Of a DNA stretch of 64,000 nucleotides, positions 1-8,424 are shown piece after piece. The stretch is from NCBI RefSeq assembly GCF_004355185.1, contig NZ_CP037922.1, positions 4,558,001 to 4,622,000 of the forward strand, read 5' to 3'. Origin of the DNA: Hymenobacter radiodurans (GTDB lineage Bacteria > Bacteroidota > Bacteroidia > Cytophagales > Hymenobacteraceae). Made by a program: the position numbers and the translations under genes. The number at the start of each line of letters is the position of its first letter. Within the stretch, counting starts at the first letter, position 1. Below the pieces are notes generated by a model that saw nothing but the letters and a program-made list of their open reading frames with translations, was not told the origin of the DNA and did not search any database.

Positions 1-26
1 CTAGTTTACCGCATTCATCATCTCAT

Positions 27-785
27 ATGCATTTTAAAAACAAGCTTTTAGTTATCTGTCTATTGTTTGTAGTGCCATCTTGGGCACAAACACTGCCCCC
101 TCCCGATAAGGCACAGATTCAAAAAACTGTTACACAACTGTTACCTAGCCGCAACTACACTGTTGCAATTATGGATGGGGTGACCATGAATCCGCGGCTG
201 CAAGTATTAATGCTGAAATTTCAGCAGGGCATTCAAAAGAACCCAGATGTTGCACAAGCAATTCAAAAGGCGGCTGCGGCCAAGCAGTTTCCTATGCCAT
301 ACGACCGCCGCTTGGGACTCACGAAGGCGGAGTATGAGGAAATGCAAGTATTAATAGACAAACGAGAGATAAAGTCAGTTTCCACTTGTACTCAACAAGT
401 AACAGTAACTAATCAAGCAGGAATTATTCGTTTTACGGCTAAGGATAAGCTTGCTATGCTGAGCGACTTTTGGCTTGACACAAATCGCAATGAAGCTCAC
501 GTAGGAGAGCACATACTCACCTTTGATCAAGCATTAGACATCACCGACAGTAAAAATGCTTATGAAAGCGCATGGACAGGTTACAGATGGGAATTTACGA
601 CACCCAAGGATCTGGATTTAGCAAATTATAACATGCGTGATTTGAGTAATTTAAATGCCACGATGTATAGAATTATTATAGGGAAGATAACCAAAACAGG
701 ACAGACTTTGGTGCAAATAAAAGGTATGGAAATAGAGAGCGGAGTGCGCACCGTATCCTTCGAAACGCCTCTTTTCTTTGAATAG
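27..785 (+). CDS. Secreted protein of unknown function
   Basis: 252 residues. Residues 1-21 form a clear signal peptide (Lys at 5 and 7, hydrophobic core, cut after SWAQ), so the product is exported. I do not recognise the mature part: it is mixed alpha/beta with an N-terminal helical segment rich in Gln and Ala and no repeat or catalytic motif I can name. Base composition is clearly more AT-rich than the genes that follow, and it stands alone between the window edge and a long hairpin. Together these suggest horizontally acquired or fast-evolving accessory DNA. The ATG at 27 is the natural start because it immediately precedes the signal peptide. Confidence 0.6.
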   Translation: MHFKNKLLVICLLFVVPSWAQTLPPPDKAQIQKTVTQLLPSRNYTVAIMDGVTMNPRLQVLMLKFQQGIQKNPDVAQAIQKAAAAKQFPMPYDRRLGLTKAEYEEMQVLIDKREIKSVSTCTQQVTVTNQAGIIRFTAKDKLAMLSDFWLDTNRNEAHVGEHILTFDQALDITDSKNAYESAWTGYRWEFTTPKDLDLANYNMRDLSNLNATMYRIIIGKITKTGQTLVQIKGMEIESGVRTVSFETPLFFE

Positions 786-839
786 ACCTTCACTAATTGG
801 TTTGTAGTGCTAAGCACTCAAGACACTAACAATTATGGG

Positions 840-884
840 ACAACTGAGAAGACCCGACCATTTTGGTTGGGTCTTCTCAGTTGT
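840..884. terminator. Long hairpin after the first gene
   Basis: The arms 840-860 and 864-884 pair over 21 positions with a single G-T wobble and a 3-nt TTT loop. No T-run follows, so it is not a textbook Rho-independent terminator, but its position 55 bp after the stop codon of the secreted gene fits transcript-end or mRNA-stabilising use. Confidence 0.6.
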
Positions 885-948
885 CTAGTAATATCATCAG
901 TTCGTAACCCACGTAAGAGCAAGCCTATTCTTAGACTAACAAATACTT

Positions 949-1631
949 ATGAAACCTCAGGTAATCTGCCACATGATGAGCTCCCTGGACGGGCGCACCA
1001 TTCTCAGCCGCTGGGGCGACTCACCCAACACCAAGGAGTACGAAACGACGGCCGCCACCTTCGAGGCCCAGGCCTGGCTGTGTGGGCGCGTGACCATGGA
1101 AAAGGACTTCACCCACGGCCTAGCCCCCGACCTGAAGCCCGTAGCCTCCCCCTGCCCCGCACCGATTTCGTGGCCGAGCACGGTGCCGAGTCGTTTGCCG
1201 TGGCCGTCGATGCCCACGGGAAGCTAGGCTGGGAATCGGCCGCCATCGACGACGACCACATCATCAGCATCCTCACCGAGCAGGTAAGCGACGAATACCT
1301 GGCGTACCTGCGCGAGAAAGGCGTATCGTATTTGTTCGGCGGCGCCCAGGAAATCGACTTTGCGCTGGTCCTACGCAAGCTGGGCGAGCTATTCCCCATT
1401 CAGACCATCCTGCTGGAAGGCGGCGGCCACCTGAACGGCTCCCTGCTCAAAGCCGGCCTCATCGATGAGCTAAGCCTGCTGCATTACCCCGTGGTGGATG
1501 GCGCGCCCACCTCGCCCACCATTTTCGAGCAGGGCGACGCGCCCGGCCCCGCCACGCCCTTCAAGCTCCTGAGCGCCGAGCAGCGCCCCGACGGGATTCT
1601 GTGGCTTCGCTACGAGGCGGGAGCAGCTTAG
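949..1631 (+). CDS. RibD C-terminal/dihydrofolate-reductase-like oxidoreductase, frameshifted
   Basis: NAD(P)H-dependent reductase of the RibD_C/DHFR-like fold, probably cytosolic; substrate unknown. The first part (949 to about 1147) carries the family's N-terminal strand, CHMMSSLDGR, and the part after the shift carries LLEGGGHLNGSLL and AGLIDEL, the usual C-terminal cofactor-side motifs. The frame breaks at the C-run 1148-1152. One extra C joins ..KPVASP to LPRTDF.. and gives an uninterrupted 227-residue protein of normal family length. The direction of the error matches many others in this window, so a sequencing artefact is more likely than a true pseudogene. Start: ATG 949, directly before the conserved strand. 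Confidence 0.8.
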
Positions 1632-1632
1632 G

Positions 1633-1674
1633 AAAAAGCCCCCAAGGAGCCGATTGGCAGCGTGGGGGCTTTTT
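1633..1674 (+). terminator. Intrinsic terminator of the reductase gene
   Basis: AAAAAGCCCCCA (1633-1644) pairs with TGGGGGCTTTTT (1663-1674). This is the core shared by most terminators in the window, placed immediately after the stop codon. Confidence 0.85.
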
Positions 1675-1698
1675 CTTATAATGTGGTTCTACTCCAGG

Positions 1699-1733
1699 CG
1701 GTCATGCAGAGCGGAGCGAAGCATCTCGCGTGC
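1699..1733 (+). repeat. REP-like dispersed repeat, copy A
   Basis: About 33 bp beginning GTCATGCAGAGCG and ending GAAGCATCTCGCGTG. Three further copies occur at 2119-2150 (same strand), 2179-2212 and 2890-2922 (opposite strand). Each copy is itself partly palindromic. This one lies 58 bp upstream of the GIY-YIG remnant. Confidence 0.85.
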
Positions 1734-1790
1734 TGATGTTGCAATCCTATATCTTTAAACTGAACATGTTACCATAAAGACATCTAACTA

Positions 1791-2085
1791 GTGTACATCT
1801 ACCTTCTGACCAATCCTTCTAAGTCAGTCCTTTACACCGGCATCACTAACAACTTGGACCGACGGCTATGCTATATGAACACGGTCAAAACTTAGGTACT
1901 GTGGGCAAATTCACCGGTCGTTATCAGTGTAATCTGCTCATGTACTTTGAGGTATATCCCGATGCTGTTCAAGCTATTGCGCGCGAAAAAGAAATCAAAG
2001 GCTGGAGCCGGGCGAAAAAGAAGCCCTGATTGCGACAATGAATCCGACTTGGGAGCCTATCGATTTGAGTACTTGGCCGAGCTAA
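1791..2085 (+). pseudogene. GIY-YIG nuclease-superfamily protein, decayed or frameshifted
   Basis: Translating in pieces gives a small single-domain GIY-YIG protein: VYIYLLTN..VLYTGITNNLDRRL in the first frame (from 1791), then LYEHGQNLGTVGKFTGRY..FEVYPDAVQAIAREKEIKGWSR in a second frame (from 1871), then EALIATMNPTWEPIDLSTWP in a third (from about 2027). The V-Y-I..Y-T-G core and the E-K-I-K-W-R-like motif are typical of the YhbQ-type family. Two single-base insertions would give 98 residues, usual for the family. Unlike the other breaks here, these are not in G/C runs, and no ATG is visible (GTG 1791 is possible), so real decay is plausible. REP-like repeats sit on both sides. Confidence 0.65.
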
Positions 2086-2116
2086 ACGAATTGCTAAATA
2101 ATTCTTCAACACCAGA

Positions 2117-2216
2117 ACGTCATGCAGAGCGCAGCGAAGCATCTCGCGTGTTTAGTAAGAGTAGTAATCCTGTGTTAGCACGCGAGATGCTTCGCTCTGC
2201 TCTGCATGACCGCCTT
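2117..2216. repeat. REPIN-like inverted pair of the dispersed repeat (copies B and C)
   Basis: Copy B (2119-2150, plus) and copy C (2179-2212, minus) are near-perfect inverted repeats separated by about 28 nt, giving a stem of roughly 30 bp. It lies about 30 bp beyond the GIY-YIG remnant. A paired inverted REP is the arrangement called a REPIN in other bacteria. Confidence 0.85.
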
Positions 2217-2287
2217 TTAGAGTAGCTTTTTGACCAAGGCGGCTAGTATACTACACAGCGCAAAACGCTAACAGCAGAACTATCAAG

Positions 2288-2767
2288 ATGCAGCAGATAC
2301 AGGTAAACCTCAGGCCAACCGAAAAAGCCGACTTAGAGTTTTTCTTTCAATTCCAGCTTGACGAAGAGGCAGGTTACTTAGCTGCATTTATGCCTGAAAA
2401 CCATACTGATAAAGAAGCTTATGTGGAGAAATACACCAGATTTCTGAATGACCCGACCATCCATATGCAGACTATTTTGGTGGATGAAATCATTGCCGGT
2501 AGCATTTCAAAATTTGAGCGGGAAGGCGACGCTGAAATCACGTATTGGATAGACAGACGCTTTTGGGGAAAGGGAGTTGCGACAACCGCACTGAAGAACT
2601 TTCTTATCCTCGAAAACACCAGACCTATTCTTGGACGAGTTGCATTTGATAATCTAGGCTCGCAGCGAGTCTTGGAAAGATGCGGTTTTGTGAAAATCGG
2701 CACGGACAAAGGTTTTGCGAATGCGCGCCAAACAGAGATAGAAGAGTTTATTTATAAACTGACATAG
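2288..2767 (+). CDS. GNAT-family N-acetyltransferase
   Basis: 159-residue acyl-CoA-dependent acetyltransferase; substrate unknown. The N-terminal beta strand LRPTEKADLEFF, the middle strand ITYWIDRRFWGKGVAT (the acetyl-CoA-binding motif A variant R-x-x-W-G-K-G) and the C-terminal FDNLGSQRVLERCGF followed by I are the RimJ/RimL-like pattern. The ATG at 2288 starts directly before the first conserved strand. It lies alone between the REPIN-like pair and a small hairpin. Composition is more AT-rich than the downstream genes, which fits the accessory character of this segment. Confidence 0.85.
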   Translation: MQQIQVNLRPTEKADLEFFFQFQLDEEAGYLAAFMPENHTDKEAYVEKYTRFLNDPTIHMQTILVDEIIAGSISKFEREGDAEITYWIDRRFWGKGVATTALKNFLILENTRPILGRVAFDNLGSQRVLERCGFVKIGTDKGFANARQTEIEEFIYKLT

Positions 2768-2817
2768 TGACTACTAAACAACGGACCACTCAATTGACGT
2801 GAACAAACCCGCTAAAA

Positions 2818-2854
2818 CAAGAAGAGTCGTTTGCACCGCAGACGACTCTTCTTG
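2818..2854 (+). terminator. Hairpin downstream of the GNAT gene
   Basis: Arms 2818-2834 and 2838-2854 pair over 17 bp with one wobble around an ACC loop; the following sequence is only moderately T-rich. Probable transcript end for the GNAT gene. Confidence 0.65.
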
Positions 2855-2887
2855 CTTATACTTGACCTGATGCGATGACAGACACGT

Positions 2888-2924
2888 CAGCACGCGAGAT
2901 GCTTCGGCTGCGCCTCTGCATGAC
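2888..2924 (-). repeat. REP-like dispersed repeat, copy D
   Basis: Reverse-strand copy of the repeat at 1699-1733, keeping GAAGCATCTCGCGTG and GTCATGCAGAG, with a few changes in the middle that preserve self-pairing. Confidence 0.8.
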
Positions 2925-2980
2925 GGCTGGGAGTGTGACAGGCCATTATAGATATGGTTTACTCTTGAGCATACTTCTGG

Positions 2981-3026
2981 CTTTCTAACTTCCCAGCTTC
3001 CAGCTTTCTAACTTCCCAGCTTCCAG
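2981..3026. repeat. Perfect 23-bp tandem duplication spanning a stop codon
   Basis: 2981-3003 and 3004-3026 are identical. The second copy contains the last residues and stop codon of the Gfo/Idh/MocA gene on the minus strand; the first copy is the duplicated remainder just beyond that stop. Confidence 0.9.
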
Positions 3027-4458
3027 CCGGCGCGGTAGTCGCGCTTTACAAACTGGTTGACCTCGTCGAAGTTGGTGATTTTGCGCTGCTGATTATCCCA
3101 GAGCAGCTCGATGCCGCGGCCGGGGTAGTCAAAGCCTTGGCCGGAAGCTTTGGGGCGCTGGAGGTCGTAGCCACGGATGGCGAGGTTGGCCATGAGCAGG
3201 GCTTCGGTGAGCGGGCCAGCCAGCTCGAAGGGTGAGCTGACGGTTTGCTTGCCGTGGCCGGCGATGCAGGCTTCTACCCACTGGCCGTAGTGGCCGTCGG
3301 CGCCGCCGGGCACGCGGGCGATGGTCTGCTTCACCTTTACTTCGTTGTTGCGGGAAGTGGGCAGCAGGCGCGGATCGGCGGAGTAGGTGCTGGCCATCAT
3401 CTTGCCCTTGGTCCCGACGAAGAGGGTGCCGTTGCCGCCGTCGCCAAACTTCTCGTTGGGGCCTAGTTCGTCGGGGCGGGTGGGTTGAATGCCGCCATCC
3501 ATCCAGTGCACGGTGATATCCTGCTTGGTTTTGTTGGTTTTGGGAAAAGTCAGCGTGACGTGGCTGGAAGGCGGGCAGCTCTCGGGGAAGTAGCCGCGCT
3601 TAAACTCATCAACATAGACGCTGCCCACGCTGGCCTGCACGGCGTTGGCGTATTGCAGATTCAGGACGCGGAAGGGCGCTTCCAGCAGGTGGCAGCCCAT
3701 GTCGCCGAGGGCGCCCGTGCCGTATTCCCACCAGCCGCGCCAGTTGAAGGGCACCAGCTTATCTACGTAGTCGCGGTAGGGGGCCGTGCCGAGCCAGAGG
3801 TCCCAATCCAACTCCGAAGGCACGGTGCCTTTGGTGGTGGGCCAGGCAATGCCTTGGGGCCAGACGGGTCGGTCGGTCCAGCAGTACACGGTATGCACGT
3901 CGCCGATGATGTCGGCATCGTACCACTCCTGGAGCTGGCGCACGCCGTCGTTGGAGGCGCCCTGGTTGCCCATCTGCGTTACTACTTTGTAGCGTTTGGC
4001 CGCTTCGGTGAGCACGCGGGCTTCGTGCAGATCGTGAGTGAGCGGTTTTTGCACGTACACATGCTTGCCCATCTGCATAGCTGCCAGCGTCACGACGGCG
4101 TGGTTGTGGTCGGGCGTGGCGATGGATACGGCATCGATCTTCTTCGCTTCCTTGTCCAGCATCCGGCGCCAGTCTTTGTAGTAAGGAGCCTGCGGATACG
4201 CCTTGCGGGCCGCGGCAGCCCGGCGGTCGTCTACGTCGCAGAGGTAGCCGATGCGGGCTTTACCGGTTTTGACAAACATAGCCAAGTCGCTTTCGCCCTT
4301 ACCGCCCACGCCGACGCCGGCTATTACCAGTTGGTCGCTGGGGCGGTGTAGCCTTTGCCCCCCAACACGAAGCGCGGCACAATCATGATACCAGCGGCAG
4401 CTACGGCGCTTTGCTTGATAAACTCGCGCCGGGACGGCGAATCGGGGATCTGGCTCAT
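3008..4458 (-). CDS. Tat-exported Gfo/Idh/MocA-family oxidoreductase, frameshifted
   Basis: NAD(P)-dependent sugar or inositol dehydrogenase-like protein, probably periplasmic. Residues 1-35 hold a twin-arginine signal (SRREFIK followed by AVAAAGIMIV). A Rossmann motif (VIAGVGVGGKG), the family helix EKP-like VQKPLTHD and a C-terminal alpha/beta domain follow. The native start is ATG 4458, reading MSQIPDSPSRREF. An apparent upstream reading from 4558 is only a consequence of a frame break at the C-run 4340-4343 (G on the plus strand). Adding one base joins ..GYTAP to SDQLVIAG.. and gives 483 residues, normal for bacterial secreted members. The 3' end is caught in the 23-bp tandem duplication. 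Confidence 0.88.
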
Positions 4459-4648
4459 CGATACGTACGGGATAAGGGTGGGTGGAAACGAGCCGACCGG
4501 GGGGCAAATTTGCTCCCCAGGCCGAACTATTCAAGCGGGTATTCGCGGGCAAAGCCACAAACGAAAGATACAGGAATGTATGAATTTTGCGCGGTCTGAC
4601 GCTGACCTGTGGATTCTGTAAGTAAGCACCTTAGCGTACAGTACTACA

Positions 4649-4686
4649 CGCAAAAACGCCCAACCTAATGGCTGGGCGTTTTGCGC
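4649..4686 (-). terminator. Terminator of the ScyD-like gene
   Basis: CGCAAAAACGCCCA pairs with TGGGCGTTTTGCG across a short loop, 36 bp beyond the minus-strand stop at 4722. Its stem differs from the common G5/C5 core. Confidence 0.75.
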
Positions 4687-4721
4687 TCTTTGTGCAATTA
4701 AGCACCAACAATAGGGTTCGT

Positions 4722-5717
4722 TTAAAACGTTACGCGCCGGATAGTGCCGTCGCCGTTGCTTAGAACATAATAGGTACTGCCGCTGATACGCTCGATATCG
4801 GTGGGGCGCTCGAGGCCACCTAGCAGGACGGTGCCCGCTTCGTTGCGTACGGCCCCGGTTTTGGGCTGGAAGCCTACGTTTGTTGGGGGCTGAAACACGA
4901 ATTCAGCCAACTGAGTAACTACGGGGGCTTTGTTAGCCGATAAGGCGATGTCGGTGAGGGTAGTGAAGCCGGTGCGGTAGTCGCTCACCACGCCGCTGTT
5001 GCTTACCTGCATTATTTTGGCGGCGCCAGTGGTGAAGGGAAAGCCGGTGAGCAGGCTAACCAGGAACCGGCTGCCATCGTGCACAATACCTGTGGGTACG
5101 GGCTGGGTCTGGGGATTGATGTTGGGGAAGCGGGCAAATACGCTCAGCGTTCCGTTGTCCTTATCACGCCGGATGATGGCATTGGCGCCCGCATCCGTGA
5201 TATACAGGCTACCATCGGGGCCGAAGGTCATGTTGTAGAGGTTGGAATCAATCGGGTCGGAGAGGTTCTGCGACAGCACGTACGAGCCGATATCTTCCGA
5301 TGTGAGGCTGGAAGCTGGCCGCGCAGGGTCGCCGAGCCGGTAAGCAGACACATCTACCCGATACAATTTGCCAGAATAGCCCCCCAGAATATACAAGATG
5401 CCGTCACGGTAGAGTACGTGGCCAATACCGGTTACTTCTCCATCCGGCCGCAGATCAGACTGAAAACCAGTAAATACCGGATACACCTGCCCAGTGCCCG
5501 CTACCACCGATACCCGCCCATCGTTACCGCCCGTCCCCGTCTCGCTTACCCACACACGGCCATTCGGCGCTACACTCATCCCAATCGGGTTCACCAGATC
5601 ATCGGTTAAAATAGGCCGTTGGGAAGCCAGCAATCCATCGAGGCCATCGATGTCGTTGCAGCCGGTAGCGAGGATCAGAAGTAAGGTTGCACTCAGGAGG
5701 TAGCGTTTGTAATTCAT
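4722..5717 (-). CDS. ScyD/ScyE-like beta-propeller lipoprotein
   Basis: 331 residues. A lipoprotein signal ends in LATGC at residue 20, so the protein should be anchored to a membrane on the outer side. The rest is an NHL/SMP-30-like propeller: repeated blades with PIGMSVAPNGRVWVSE, MTFGPDGSLYITDAGANAI and PTGIVHDGSRFLV. This spacing is that of the ScyD/ScyE family. No catalytic function is established for the family in Bacteroidota. It is a single-gene unit, with a divergent upstream region of about 285 bp and a terminator after it. Confidence 0.8.
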   Translation of the reverse strand: MNYKRYLLSATLLLILATGCNDIDGLDGLLASQRPILTDDLVNPIGMSVAPNGRVWVSETGTGGNDGRVSVVAGTGQVYPVFTGFQSDLRPDGEVTGIGHVLYRDGILYILGGYSGKLYRVDVSAYRLGDPARPASSLTSEDIGSYVLSQNLSDPIDSNLYNMTFGPDGSLYITDAGANAIIRRDKDNGTLSVFARFPNINPQTQPVPTGIVHDGSRFLVSLLTGFPFTTGAAKIMQVSNSGVVSDYRTGFTTLTDIALSANKAPVVTQLAEFVFQPPTNVGFQPKTGAVRNEAGTVLLGGLERPTDIERISGSTYYVLSNGDGTIRRVTF

Positions 5718-6003
5718 GGCAATTGATAGTTGGAGTGAAGAAAGAAAATATGATTATTTTGGTTGAAATAGCTGTTAATCAGCTTGTTACACCTAATTAA
5801 TAAAGTTAAACCCGAATTTCATAGCATTATTTCAATCTATTTTAGGACTGGTATCATGCCGTTGTTCAGCTTCTGCGCCAGTAATTCTCCCCTTTCAGGA
5901 AGCCCTAAAAAAGCCCCCCAGGCTCTCCGCCCGACGGCACCAAGGGCGGTGTGGCACCGAGCCTGCATCTTGTGTAGCTTAGGCGTCCTTCCGTCTTTGT
6001 CTT

Positions 6004-6561
6004 ATGTTACCGACTGGCAAGAAAATGCTTGGTCCTTCTCCCGCCCGGCTGGCCTGGTATAATGCTGTGCCGAACGTGTTCTGGTCGGTGCTGGGCCTGA
6101 CGCCCATCAGCGTGTTTTGCTACCAGCATATGGCGCGGCCGTGGCTGTACGCGCTGCTACTCATCAGCCTTTTGGCGTTTGCGGTACCGACTTCCTGGTT
6201 CAGGTATCTACAGCTTAGTCGCCGGCCGGCCGCTTACCGCCGATTGGGCGTGCACGTTATTAACCGCTTCACCCAGCACGGCGACCTTATTCACCGCCTC
6301 ATTCGTCGGCAGTATCCGCAGTACCAGCGCGTCCGCACTCACTCCAATAGAGCAGCCCTGGTAGGCGCCACCTATCATCAGGAGCGGTTTCACTGGGTGC
6401 TCTTTCTGTTTTTTCTACTGACGAGCCTGTATGCCGTCGCGCACGGCTACGGGCGTTGGGCGCTGCTTATTGGGTTTACCAATGTCGTTTACAACCTCTA
6501 TCCGATCTGGCTACAGCAGTACGTTCGAGTGCGGCTTCGTGCTTCTTCTGCCTATCCGTGA
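6004..6561 (+). CDS. CrtO-like membrane protein (glycosyl-diaponeurosporenoate acyltransferase family)
   Basis: 185 residues with four predicted membrane helices (about 20-37, 48-65, 126-143 and 146-165). The H-x-E-R-F-H segment and the ending NVVYNLYPIWLQQYVRVR match the conserved tail of the CrtO acyltransferase-like family, which in staphylococci acylates a carotenoid glucoside. A carotenoid or lipid acyltransferase role here is inference, as no other carotenoid gene lies nearby. The ATG at 6004 is used because the first helix follows it. The 285-bp region upstream (5718-6003) shows one unpaired arm of the common terminator core near 5906 and nothing else recognisable. Confidence 0.6.
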   Translation: MLPTGKKMLGPSPARLAWYNAVPNVFWSVLGLTPISVFCYQHMARPWLYALLLISLLAFAVPTSWFRYLQLSRRPAAYRRLGVHVINRFTQHGDLIHRLIRRQYPQYQRVRTHSNRAALVGATYHQERFHWVLFLFFLLTSLYAVAHGYGRWALLIGFTNVVYNLYPIWLQQYVRVRLRASSAYP

Positions 6562-6676
6562 AGAGATTGCCTAGAGAGAAGGCAAATAGATTCTGATTAC
6601 TCTATATTACCTGAATTATTCGCCTCTGCTTTATCGCCTACACTACCAGACTTAGTCTCTCCTTCTACCCAAATCT

Positions 6677-7950
6677 ATGGCCCTTCTTTACAAACGAACT
6701 TTTCTGACATTGCTGGTTCTGGGTCTGCTCACGGTTCCGGCGCTGGCCGCTCCGGCCGCAGCACCCGATTCGGCCGCTGCTTTTAACATTGAAGCTGCCA
6801 CTCAGCACTATCTCAACACGCTCACGCCCGCCCAAAAGGCCAGCTCCGACGCCTACTTTGAGGGGGCTACTGGCTGCAAATCTGGGGGCTGGTGTATGCG
6901 CTGGGTGTGGCAGCCATATTTCTGGCGCTGGGCCTGTCCAGGGTTATAAGAGGCTGGACTTCGCGGCTGCCGGGCAAGGTGCTGCCCACGCTGGCTTACG
7001 CGGCGCTCTATCTGCTGCTGGCTTACTTGCTCAACTTCCCACTGAGTCTCTACGACGATTATTTCCGTGAGCATCAGTATGGTCTATCCAACCAGAGCTT
7101 CGGGGAGTGGCTGACTGATGATTTGAAAGGCTTGGCGCTATCGTTGGTATTCGGGAGTTTGGTATTGCTGGCGTTGTACGCGGCCATTCGGCGCACGGGG
7201 CGGAACTGGTGGATGTGGGGCACGGGGATACTGGCTGTCTTTCTGGTTGTATCCATATTCGTGTCGCCGGTATTTATCTCGCCCTTGTTCAATAAGTACA
7301 CGCCGTTGCCAGCGGGGCCTGTGCGCGACCAGATTCTGAGCATGGCGCGGGCCAACGGCGTACCCGCCGACAACGTCTACCTCGTGGATGCCTCCAAGCA
7401 GAGCAAGCGCATTAGCGCCAACGTGAGCGGACTAGGGAGCACTATCCGGGTTTCGCTCAATGACAACCTGCTCAACCGCTCTACGCCCGAAGAAGTGCAG
7501 GCCGTAATGGGCCACGAGCTAGGCCACTACGTGCTAAACCACATCCCCAAAATGCTGATCTTCCTTGTCCTGATTATTGGTATCGGCTTGTGGTTTGTCG
7601 ATTGGGCCTTTCACCGCCTGATTGGGAGCTACGGGGCCCGCTGGGGCATTGCCAGCGTTGCCGACGTGAGTGGGCTGCCGCTGCTAATGGCTTTGTTTGC
7701 GATATTTATGTTTCTGGCCACGCCCGCTTTCAACACCATTATCCGCACCCAGGAGCAGGAGGCCGACGTGTTTGGCCTGAACGCCGCCCGCCAGCCCGAT
7801 GGCTTTGCTACCATTGCCATGAAGCTGTCGGAGTATCGCAAAATTGACCCTAGCCCGCTGGAAGAAATGATTTTCTTTGACCATCCCAGCGGCCACACCC
7901 GCGTGCTGACGGCTATGCGCTGGAAGGCAGAGCATCTGCAGACTGAATAG
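6677..7950 (+). CDS. M48 (Ste24/CAAX-protease-like) membrane metallopeptidase, frameshifted
   Basis: Zinc membrane endopeptidase. After a signal or first membrane helix (residues 1-27) come several hydrophobic segments, the zinc motif HELGH (in VMGHELGHYVLNH, near 7512) and the third-ligand helix EQEADVFGL. This is the architecture of Ste24-type CAAX proteases, about 424 residues when repaired. The reading frame breaks at the G-run 6862-6866. One added G converts the end of the first part into ..EGGYWLQIWGLVYALG, continuous with the second part. Members degrade or process membrane and lipidated proteins in quality control. A small ORF follows after 14 bp, probably co-transcribed. Confidence 0.88.
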
Positions 7951-7964
7951 ACCCGTCGTACTTT

Positions 7965-8270
7965 ATGCAAAACGCTATTCTTCAACTGGTTCACCAAGCA
8001 CATGCGCTGAGTGAGGCCGCGGCCGTAGAGGCCACTGATCCGCTGGAGCGCAAAAAGCTTATCCTCGCCGATTTGTCTTTGCACTTAGTGCAGGCGGCAC
8101 TGCGCCATCCCCAACCGCAGCCAGCGGAGCTACGACGCTATTTATTCTCCGTGCTCACTGTGTGCGATGGGTTTGTTCCAGACCTCGACCTTAAAGCAAT
8201 GGCTGAAGTGGTACTTCCTCCTTCTCAGCCTAATACCGCAGCCGCGGCAGAAAATAACGTGGCGGATTGA
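7965..8270 (+). CDS. Small protein of unknown function
   Basis: 101 residues, predicted mostly helical and acidic, without signal peptide or membrane segment. ATG 7965 lies 14 bp after the M48 protease stop, suggesting translation from the same transcript. I recognise no domain. Residues 1-70 (LVHQAHALSEAAAVEA..LRRYLFSVLTVCDGF) look like a compact helical bundle; the tail is Ala-rich and probably disordered. Confidence 0.55.
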   Translation: MQNAILQLVHQAHALSEAAAVEATDPLERKKLILADLSLHLVQAALRHPQPQPAELRRYLFSVLTVCDGFVPDLDLKAMAEVVLPPSQPNTAAAAENNVAD

Positions 8271-8424
8271 CAGCTCCCGGAGGCCCAGAGGAGAGCAGCA
8301 GCGAGATGTAAAGCGTACGTAGCGGACAGGTGATAAGCTAAGTGTCAGGCAACTATGGCCACTTAGTCGGTGGAAGCGTAGAAGGCAAAAGAATGCTCCT
8401 TATCTCCCACTCCACCTTATTCCT

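Noticed and set aside
807..948. N-terminal extension of the reductase in the second frame
   Set aside because: The conserved N-terminus of the family lies in the other frame from ATG 949. The extension crosses the long hairpin and is noise.
1947..2225. Reading frame containing HAERSEASR-like sequence
   Set aside because: It is the translation of REP-like repeat copies and the decayed GIY-YIG gene in a wrong frame.
3485..4351. Long plus-strand reading frame of 288 codons opposite the Gfo/Idh/MocA gene
   Set aside because: A shadow of a GC-rich gene. The opposite strand carries conserved family motifs and this frame has none.
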